The position numbers and the translations under genes are program-made. The notes beneath the pieces were generated by a model. The model was not told the DNA's origin, ran no database searches, and worked only from the letters and a program-made list of their open reading frames with translations. Below, piece by piece: positions 1 through 5,969 of a stretch of DNA of 7,442 nucleotides. Source of the DNA: Rhodospirillaceae bacterium (GTDB lineage: Bacteria; Pseudomonadota; Alphaproteobacteria; Rhodospirillales; Magnetovibrionaceae); assembly GCA_002401565.1 (NCBI GenBank), contig NVTL01000004.1, positions 40,103 to 47,544 of the forward strand, read 5' to 3'. The stretch's first letter is position 1. Each line of letters opens with the position of its first letter.

Positions 1-1139
1 CCGTTGGTTTCCACCGTGAGGGATGGCAGATGAAGTTCTTGTACAAATTGAGCTGCTTGGCGGCACAATTGCTGAGCTTCTGAAACTTCATGAACAAGCT
101 TAGGATCAAACGTCAAATACTCGACCCGGTGAAGCCAATAGGTTCCATTTTCGGATGTAAACACACAAGCAATCACCGAACTGTCGCCCCGTTCGGGGGA
201 CCCAAAACTGGGGTCCCACCAACAAGTCGCAGACGCCAACCGCGAACCTTCTAAGGTCAACATGGCTTGGCCATTCATTTCGGCGTATTCGATTTCCCCC
301 GCGTAAGTTTTTAAAGCATCAGGATCAAGTCGACCATCCGCAATATCAACAGGTTCCAACAACATCTGAGATTTGAATTTATTGGGTCCTGTGCGTTTGC
401 GAATGGACGCAATTTTTTTCAATGGAAAACGATCCGGCCAAACGGATTTCCCTTGCTTGTCATAGATGGGGATTTCCATCCGTTTGAAACCTGACAAATA
501 CGGTTGTTCTTCGCCCATATCGACCCGCGTTATTTTTCCATAAATGCTGTGAAAAGTATGCGGCGTGCCGACATACAACTGAAGACCACCCGGCACCAAC
601 ACATAATCAATTTCGTCCAAACGGTCCCGTAGGTCTTCGCGTTTGCCTTGGGTGTCTGAGGTATTGGGAACTTCCACATCATCGCAAATCACAATGTCGG
701 CGCGCGACCCTGTAATATTTGCGACGATGCCCTTGGCCAACATCGATGGGTCGCGCAATTCACTTTTTCGATTGACGGTAAATTGATCGGATGCCCATTG
801 ATCTCGGCCTTTTGGTTTCAACCCCGCACAGGCCGGGTGGCGTTCGATGATGCGTTTAACATTGCGGGTCATTTTTCTGGCCAATGATAAATCAGCCGCC
901 AAAACCATGATCCGCAAACTGGGTTCACACACCAAAAGCCAGGCACAAAAAAGTCCGACAAGTGTGGACTTGCCGGAATTTCGAAACGCCATCAACAGAA
1001 GCTCACGTTTTTTAGTTTTCCACGTTTGCTCTAACCATTTTGATATTTTTTTGTGGTGCTTTGGTGTCGTTAAATTTTGGTCCTTGTTCCAAGTTTCAAC
1101 AAATTGGGCAAAAGTCGGAGGGGATTGAATATCTTCCAT
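1..1139 (-). CDS. terL: Phage terminase large subunit, T7 gp19-like (C-terminus cut by window edge)
   Basis: This gene encodes the ATP-driven motor and nuclease that packages phage DNA into the procapsid. I translated it by hand: 379 residues are visible and the frame is open to base 1. Seen: a Walker A-type loop, FRNSGKST (about 52-59); a Walker B strand ending in two aspartates, IVICDD (149-154), within TGSRADIVICDDVEVPN, which closely matches the same segment of T7 gp19; a YVGTPHT coupling motif (189-195); and the start of the RNase H-like nuclease domain at CWWDPSFG (Asp309), followed by GDSS (Asp319). T7 gp19 has about 586 residues, so roughly 150-200 C-terminal residues should lie outside. 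The ATG at 1137-1139 is chosen because GAGG sits 7 bases upstream and an in-frame TGA lies at 1149-1151. It is the last gene of the visible run. No small terminase gene lies next to it on the visible side. Confidence 0.95.
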   Translation of the reverse strand, partial: MEDIQSPPTFAQFVETWNKDQNLTTPKHHKKISKWLEQTWKTKKRELLLMAFRNSGKSTLVGLFCAWLLVCEPSLRIMVLAADLSLARKMTRNVKRIIERHPACAGLKPKGRDQWASDQFTVNRKSELRDPSMLAKGIVANITGSRADIVICDDVEVPNTSDTQGKREDLRDRLDEIDYVLVPGGLQLYVGTPHTFHSIYGKITRVDMGEEQPYLSGFKRMEIPIYDKQGKSVWPDRFPLKKIASIRKRTGPNKFKSQMLLEPVDIADGRLDPDALKTYAGEIEYAEMNGQAMLTLEGSRLASATCWWDPSFGSPERGDSSVIACVFTSENGTYWLHRVEYLTFDPKLVHEVSEAQQLCRQAAQFVQELHLPSLTVETN

Positions 1140-1153
1140 GCCTTTACCTCAGG

Positions 1154-1174
1154 TTAAGTCTGCAGAGACTGCAT
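1154..1174 (-). other. Six-codon minigene with a strong ribosome binding site, upstream of terL
   Basis: The gap between the large tail gene and terL contains AAGGAG (1182-1187), a 7-base spacer, ATG, five sense codons (peptide MQSLQT) and TAA. The stop lies 14 bases before the terL ATG. Reading AGTCT-CTGC-AGACT as a small hairpin is also possible inside it. It could be a translated leader that brings ribosomes to the terL start, a remnant of a deleted gene, or chance. What is visible is a good Shine-Dalgarno sequence with correct spacing on a very short frame. A function is only inferred. Confidence 0.25.
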
Positions 1175-1194
1175 TAGGTTTCTCCTTATATTTT

Positions 1195-4071
1195 TTAGCG
1201 TCCGGGATTTGCCACGGGACCATTGGGTTGGCCGATGAACATATAAAAATATTCATACGTTAGATAATTTGGAGTGTTCCCACCCACTCTTACTTTGATT
1301 CCATTCGCCACAAAATCAACATCTGTTCCCGTATCGGATTCTACGTTGTCCGTGTTTGCATAGATATGTTTCGAGGTTGGATTATAGGGATCACGAACTT
1401 TATCTTGAATGATCCAATGGTCATTAAAGTTACCTTTAAACAAAGACCATACAGGGCTTGTTCCTGTGTTTACAAAAGGACCGTCTGTATTGTTGTTTGA
1501 AAGATAACTTCCGATAGATATGAATTCGGATTCGGCAAAAATATAAGCTACGTAAGTTCCACCCAAAGCATTAACATTACTGCCATCACCAACACTAAAT
1601 ACGGTTGAGGTTGGTTCAGTATTATTCCACCGATTTAGATAAGTGTAAGCAGAAGCAGCAGAATTGAATTCAAGATTTTTAGTCGCTCCTAAACTGACAT
1701 GGTAAACAGGCCATTCCATATCTGCATCTAAGCGTTTAACAATCATCATCCCCGGTTTTGTCCCCAGAGAATGTGGGATCGTCGCCCCCGCCGTTCCGTT
1801 GCCTGTATAGGCAATGATGCTCATGCCCAGCTTATCATTATAGATTTCTTTTGAAGGCGTGATGCTGGGTGAGCCAGCCCAACCGCTGGTGACGGCATTT
1901 GGTAACGAAGCACACCAAGCGACGTATTCATCGCCTAATCTATTCGCTTGCTGGAAACTGCCTAAAGTAAACCCGTCACTGTCGAAGGACGTGAGGCTTT
2001 CGTTATCTACTGTTTCCGCAATGGTTCTGTCAGAATTCAACCACTTGGTTGTACCGCGAATGGCATCGAACAATTCGTGATTACCGGCATACCCGTTAAT
2101 CGTACGCGATTTAATCCAAACAAAATCAGGCTGAAAACCAACACCTGTAACTGACTGCCCACCCGAACCGATGGTTACACCGTCACCTGTATAAAGAACC
2201 GTTTTAAAGTGATCATTTACGCTTGAACTAATCTTTGGGAGGTTATCTGTAGCCAAAGCCTTAAAGCCCGTTGGGGCCGAATAAGTCCAATCGGATTCTG
2301 AAAATCTAAATTCAACGGTTCCGCCTGTATTGTAGTAACTTCCCGCAAAAAACCATTTTCCTGTTAGACTCGAAACACCGGCTCCGGTTCCCGCAGAAGG
2401 GTTTCCACTATTCATCCAAACATTATTGACGCCAATCCAAAAACTGCCTTGCTTGAATGCTAATTGTACAATGTCGCCAATGGCCGCCGTTAAACCCGCA
2501 GTTAAGAAACGTGCGGAATTATAATATATATGTCCATCACTTGGGAAACATCCATACCCATTGGTATTTTGCCCGACATACGCCGTCCGTGCGGCTGTTT
2601 CATCATTTATAATGCCAAAAGTAAGGCTCCCCGCTGTTCCCGTATAAACAGCCTCGCAATACCAACCATCTGTATCATCGGCATTCATAGCCATAGAACA
2701 AGCCACAGCATCCCAATTAGCCGAATTGGCCGAGAGCGTTCTGTTTCCATTGCTTAATAAAATCGCCGCCCCTTTATCAAGCGGATTTAACGTTGCCGCC
2801 GTATGCGTTGGCGTATTCGTAACGCCTTTAACAACACCGTATTTTGCCAAATCCCAATCATTGGAATTTCCAGAAGCATCGTAACCCAGCTGAACACTGG
2901 AATTGTATTTTTGATCCGCTGTATTGAAAATTACACTTGCGGTAACGGGGGTTTGAATTCCAAAGTAAGGTTTATATGTTCCCGTTAATCCTGTGATTTG
3001 CGAAACGTATTCATCGCCTGCGAAATAAGACAAGGTACCCTTATCTGCATCAAATTCCAGGACCCATGTCGTTCGATCTGTTGGATGTGCGTAAGATTGA
3101 ACGCCCAACACACCATTTTCGGATGTTTGTGCATTATCATTAAATCCCCAAACATCCGCCGGGTAACTGTAAGCCGGACTGCTTGTAATCGTTGCCGCAG
3201 CCGTTTGCACGCCAAACAACGTATACCCAGCCCGAACAGCATCAACGGTAACTTCCCAACGTGTTACACTCACTGTTGGCAAATCATCCACAGCGGATAA
3301 ATGCTGTCTTGGTGAAGTGGTTGTTGCCGTTAAGTCACCATTGGAATATGTCATTCCCGCACCTAAGGCCGTATCGAATGCAGCTCCTTCTAATCCAAGG
3401 CTGTTATCCGAAAATTTAAGATGAAACCCATTTGTTCCATAAGTGCCGTTGAATTTTTTGGCAATCCAATTATCCGTTTTTGCATCAAACCTTCCAAAAT
3501 TAGAAGGCGTTAAAGCTTGTCCATCAATGAATTCGGCTTTGGCAAGATAGAACGTTCCATATGCATACGCACCAGAACCATCTTTAGCAATCGTCTGTAA
3601 AACAGAATTACCGACTTCACCATCAAAGTTTAAATCAGGATAGTTGGCGACACTAAACGAGGTTACTTGTTCATTATTTATATAAAGCTTGTACCGATCA
3701 GAAGCGGTTGTTTCTGTCGTATCATACACGATAACAACATGCTGAAAGGCGGTTGTGTCTCTATATTTTGCTGACGTTGTAACCGTATCTAACTCACCAC
3801 CGTTATAAAATCTGTGACGGAAATCATCCGTATTGAGATAGGAAAATTGGTGCCGAGAAGTTGAGCTTCCGTAACCGCTTAAAAGCATTCGTTCGCCAAC
3901 ACCTTGATCGTATTTACAAACCCATGCTGAAAATGTCCACGTCTTGCGGTTTCCCGCAGTTGATGGCAACCAGCTTAGATACCCGGTCGAGCCATCAAAC
4001 AAAGCCGCCGTATTAATATTGTATAGCGCCATCATTTGACGCAATTGATTTGGGGCCAAGAGCATGCTCAT
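1195..4071 (-). CDS. Large multidomain phage tail/receptor-binding protein with LamG-like, SPRY-like and repeated beta domains
   Basis: The product has 958 residues and is probably a virion surface protein that binds the host surface. I do not recognise a named gene. Seen: a LamG/concanavalin-like sandwich (about 20-195, with FDGSTGYLS, TFSAWV, HVVIVYDTT and YKLYINNEQV); two SPRY-like segments (about 255-392, beginning near RWEVTVDA, and 434-610, with GWYCEAVY and FWIGVNN); and three tandem copies of a beta domain (about 622-720, 749-848, 851-948). These copies share openings such as YTGNGT, a GFxPDFVWIK-like strand and endings such as YVAYIFAESE. This architecture is common in marine phage tail proteins, and the repeated domain is, I believe, the one catalogued as DUF7483. 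There is no signal peptide, membrane segment or recognisable enzyme motif. The start is firm: AAGGAGG (4077-4083) lies 5 bases before ATG. It lacks the gp17-type attachment domain of the preceding fibre gene, so it may attach through another tail protein. Confidence 0.85.
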   Translation of the reverse strand: MSMLLAPNQLRQMMALYNINTAALFDGSTGYLSWLPSTAGNRKTWTFSAWVCKYDQGVGERMLLSGYGSSTSRHQFSYLNTDDFRHRFYNGGELDTVTTSAKYRDTTAFQHVVIVYDTTETTASDRYKLYINNEQVTSFSVANYPDLNFDGEVGNSVLQTIAKDGSGAYAYGTFYLAKAEFIDGQALTPSNFGRFDAKTDNWIAKKFNGTYGTNGFHLKFSDNSLGLEGAAFDTALGAGMTYSNGDLTATTTSPRQHLSAVDDLPTVSVTRWEVTVDAVRAGYTLFGVQTAAATITSSPAYSYPADVWGFNDNAQTSENGVLGVQSYAHPTDRTTWVLEFDADKGTLSYFAGDEYVSQITGLTGTYKPYFGIQTPVTASVIFNTADQKYNSSVQLGYDASGNSNDWDLAKYGVVKGVTNTPTHTAATLNPLDKGAAILLSNGNRTLSANSANWDAVACSMAMNADDTDGWYCEAVYTGTAGSLTFGIINDETAARTAYVGQNTNGYGCFPSDGHIYYNSARFLTAGLTAAIGDIVQLAFKQGSFWIGVNNVWMNSGNPSAGTGAGVSSLTGKWFFAGSYYNTGGTVEFRFSESDWTYSAPTGFKALATDNLPKISSSVNDHFKTVLYTGDGVTIGSGGQSVTGVGFQPDFVWIKSRTINGYAGNHELFDAIRGTTKWLNSDRTIAETVDNESLTSFDSDGFTLGSFQQANRLGDEYVAWCASLPNAVTSGWAGSPSITPSKEIYNDKLGMSIIAYTGNGTAGATIPHSLGTKPGMMIVKRLDADMEWPVYHVSLGATKNLEFNSAASAYTYLNRWNNTEPTSTVFSVGDGSNVNALGGTYVAYIFAESEFISIGSYLSNNNTDGPFVNTGTSPVWSLFKGNFNDHWIIQDKVRDPYNPTSKHIYANTDNVESDTGTDVDFVANGIKVRVGGNTPNYLTYEYFYMFIGQPNGPVANPGR

Positions 4072-4076
4072 GATCG

Positions 4077-4083
4077 CCTCCTT
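4077..4083 (-). promoter_or_regulatory. Near-perfect Shine-Dalgarno for the 958-residue tail protein
   Basis: Minus-strand AAGGAGG lies 5 bases upstream of the ATG at 4069-4071, inside a 29-base intergenic gap. It is the strongest ribosome binding site in the window and fixes this start over the second in-frame ATG two codons later. It implies abundant translation of the tail protein. Confidence 0.8.
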
Positions 4084-4100
4084 CTTTTTGTAATGTGTTG

Positions 4101-5435
4101 TTAAGCCAGAATGCTTTTAAGGGTGAACCGGGCACCCTGACCCAAAGCTGTCGTTCCCGTCTGGGTGATTTTGAAAGTCAGTCGATCCCCACCAGCAAAC
4201 GATGTGGTTGAAAGGACGCCTGCGCTCAATGCATTTGAAGTTGCAACAAATTCAGGAACGGTGGCATAAATACTCACACCATTTTTTTCGACATCTAAAC
4301 GAACGGACTGTCCGGCTGAGGCGACATCTAGGTATCCGGCCTCGCCGGTAATGGTCAGCGTCCGCGGCACCACCAATTCGCCGTACGTTTGCACGGCAAC
4401 ACCTTCCGCATCCATGAGATCATCAAAACCAGCCACAAAAGCAATGTCATACGGTTTTGCATTATCTTGAATTTCGGCGACGCCAATCGGGGCAACCAAA
4501 CCAACGCCCGCAGCAAACCAAACGTCCGGAGCCGGCGTTGTATCCAAGGCAATCACTGATTGCCCATGGGCCACCGAAAACTGCCAGCTGGTCCCGCCAT
4601 TGATGGTGTCTGTACCAGAACGGTTCACCAGAACTGCATTATTATCCGCACTGGTTTTTGCCAAGGCAATGCGAAACCCATCGGCTGCTGTGCTGCCATC
4701 GGGAAGCGTCACGGTCACGGTCCCAGCCGAAGTATCAATTAAAAACTGTTTGCCATCGTCCGTCGAAAGCACACTAAAGTCAGCTGATTTGCTTTCGTTT
4801 GTCGCATACATATTGCTGGCGGCAGCCGTCTGAGCCAGCACCGCAGAGTTTGCCGCAGCGGCCTCGCTTGTCTCGGCGTTATTTTCAGATGCCTGCGCAG
4901 CATTTTCTGAATTTAAAGCATTTGTCGCATGTAATTGAGCATTGGTGACTTCATCATTTGTTGGTCCGTTCACAAAGCCCGTGGCCGTATCATTCCAAGT
5001 TAAGGAACGGCTGGCTTGCGGACTTGGCAAAAGCACGTCAACATCAGCCGGTTCCGTCACGGACATCTGAACCGAACGGGTCTGGTCATCGGCAACTTGT
5101 TGTAACGAAGCGGTCAAATAATCCATTTCATCATTGATCACCTTAGACCTGAATTCACCAGATTCCTGAAAGTCGGTGGTGCGTTTAATGGCAATCTTTC
5201 GCGCCAAGGTCACCACAACAGAAGATGTGGGAGCCACATCAAAAACAATGTTGCCACCCGCACTGCTACCAGCACCCAAAACGGTAAAACCTAAGCTTTG
5301 TAAGGTGTCATTTAAATAGACCTTAAGGTCATCATTTTCAAAAATGGGGAAGGGAAAGATGAAGCTGGTTTGAACCCCATCTGCGATGTATTGAAGGCGC
5401 GGTGTGATATCGCCAATTTGAATGTGTGTAGGCAT
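4101..5435 (-). CDS. Phage tail fibre protein with T7 gp17-like N-terminal attachment domain
   Basis: The product has 444 residues and is a probable tail fibre or fibre adaptor. Residues 1-118 match the gp17 N-terminal domain that anchors fibres to the tail of T7-like phages: FPFPIFENDDLKVYLND, then GAGSSAGGNIVFD, then KRTTDFQESGEFRS and a helix NDEMDYLTASLQQVADD. Next comes an Ala/Asn/Glu-rich probable trimeric coiled coil (about 158-210), a beta-rich segment (about 215-312) with VTVTLPDGS, and a C-terminal beta module (about 322-444, PYDIAFVAGFDD to the end) that resembles modules seen in other alphaproteobacterial phages. A longer frame begins at 5483, but its first 16 codons lie across a terminator hairpin and have no ribosome binding site. 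ATG 5433-5435 has AGGA 7 bases upstream, so it is preferred. The large tail gene follows after 29 bases. The receptor is unknown. Confidence 0.88.
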   Translation of the reverse strand: MPTHIQIGDITPRLQYIADGVQTSFIFPFPIFENDDLKVYLNDTLQSLGFTVLGAGSSAGGNIVFDVAPTSSVVVTLARKIAIKRTTDFQESGEFRSKVINDEMDYLTASLQQVADDQTRSVQMSVTEPADVDVLLPSPQASRSLTWNDTATGFVNGPTNDEVTNAQLHATNALNSENAAQASENNAETSEAAAANSAVLAQTAAASNMYATNESKSADFSVLSTDDGKQFLIDTSAGTVTVTLPDGSTAADGFRIALAKTSADNNAVLVNRSGTDTINGGTSWQFSVAHGQSVIALDTTPAPDVWFAAGVGLVAPIGVAEIQDNAKPYDIAFVAGFDDLMDAEGVAVQTYGELVVPRTLTITGEAGYLDVASAGQSVRLDVEKNGVSIYATVPEFVATSNALSAGVLSTTSFAGGDRLTFKITQTGTTALGQGARFTLKSILA

Positions 5436-5442
5436 TTTGAAT

Positions 5443-5447
5443 TCCTG
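5443..5447 (-). promoter_or_regulatory. Ribosome binding site deciding the fibre start
   Basis: Minus-strand CAGGA lies 7 bases upstream of ATG 5433-5435. It sits just after the terminator T-run, so translation starts on RNA made only by polymerases that pass the terminator. The alternative ATG at 5481-5483 has no comparable site. Confidence 0.65.
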
Positions 5448-5451
5448 ACAT

Positions 5452-5481
5452 AAAAAAAGCCGATGCGTTTTACGCATCGGC
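5452..5481 (-). terminator. Intrinsic terminator between the gp14-like gene and the fibre gene
   Basis: On the minus strand the RNA reads GCCGATGCG, TAAAA, CGCATCGGC, then seven U (5452-5458). The nine perfect base pairs can extend to ten by closing the loop to three bases. The plus-strand flank on the other side has no T-run, so the terminator acts on minus-strand transcription. It lies 33 bases after the gp14-like stop codon and 16 bases before the fibre start. Confidence 0.9.
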
Positions 5482-5514
5482 ATAGATTGAGAGTTTCGAG
5501 ATTAAGGGGTTGGG

Positions 5515-5940
5515 TTATTTTGTTCCGATCAACGGAGCAACACTTTTTAATAACGATAGATTGCTTTGCATCGATGACGAATCTTGCGCCAACAAACTTG
5601 CATTGCGGCTTTCATTAGCACTTTGCCAGCTCAGGTTATCCATCGCAGCCAAATCCACCTCATTGTCGTTATATTTTTTCGTCAACCCTTCTAAAACCGC
5701 ATCTGCGGATCCACCAGTCGAACTAACGCCAGAGCTTCCGAACCGGGCGCGACTTGTTGCTAGGTCCTTTTTTAAGGCTGCTTTCCGTTTACGTTCCGCT
5801 GCGTCACGCTGAAGTTTAATTTGTTGATTTTGAATTTCTTGCTGCCGTCTGGCACTCGAGGCAGCTTGGCTTTGAGCACTTTTTGCTTCCACTGCCGATG
5901 CGGCCATAATCGCAATAGTTATAGGGTCTACGCCTGCCAT
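5515..5940 (-). CDS. Small Ala/Gln-rich virion protein, probably T7 gp14-like internal (ejection) protein
   Basis: The product has 141 residues. Seen: a short hydrophobic N-terminal stretch (about 5-16, VDPITIAIMAAS); a long charged helical region rich in Ala, Gln, Lys and Arg (about 17-62), likely coiled coil; a turn SRARFGSSGVSSTGGSADAV (63-82); and a second Ala/Ser-rich helix ending in a weakly hydrophobic tail (LLKSVAPLIGTK). The R-ARF-SGV-GS pattern after an N-terminal helix recalls gp14-type internal virion proteins, which T7-like phages eject to help DNA cross the host envelope. Its position right after the nozzle gene fits. T7 gp14 has about 196 residues, so this one is short. The start is supported by AGGAG 6 bases before ATG. 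A tail-assembly or other small structural role is possible. Confidence 0.8.
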   Translation of the reverse strand: MAGVDPITIAIMAASAVEAKSAQSQAASSARRQQEIQNQQIKLQRDAAERKRKAALKKDLATSRARFGSSGVSSTGGSADAVLEGLTKKYNDNEVDLAAMDNLSWQSANESRNASLLAQDSSSMQSNLSLLKSVAPLIGTK

Positions 5941-5946
5941 TTTCTT

Positions 5947-5951
5947 CTCCT
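5947..5951 (-). promoter_or_regulatory. Ribosome binding site of the gp14-like gene
   Basis: Minus-strand AGGAG lies 6 bases upstream of ATG 5938-5940, in the 29-base gap after the nozzle stop codon. It confirms this start. No promoter-like sequence is seen in the same gap. Confidence 0.7.
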
Positions 5952-5969
5952 AATTTTTAAAGGTTAATT

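Noticed and set aside
847..1128. Plus-strand 93-residue reading frame
   Set aside because: It lies wholly antisense to the terminase N-terminal region, which carries clear ATPase motifs. Its own product has no recognisable domain.
2985..3245. Minus-strand 86-residue frame inside the large tail gene
   Set aside because: It overlaps the 958-residue gene in another frame, and the long gene has coherent domains throughout this stretch.
4355..4833. Several short frames on both strands inside the fibre gene
   Set aside because: They are shadows of the fibre reading frame, with tryptophan- and arginine-rich or low-information products and no homology I recognise.
5941..5969. Possible phage RNA-polymerase promoter in the intergenic gaps
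   Set aside because: I compared the short gaps at 1140-1194, 4072-4100 and 5941-5969 and saw no shared motif of promoter length beyond ribosome binding sites.
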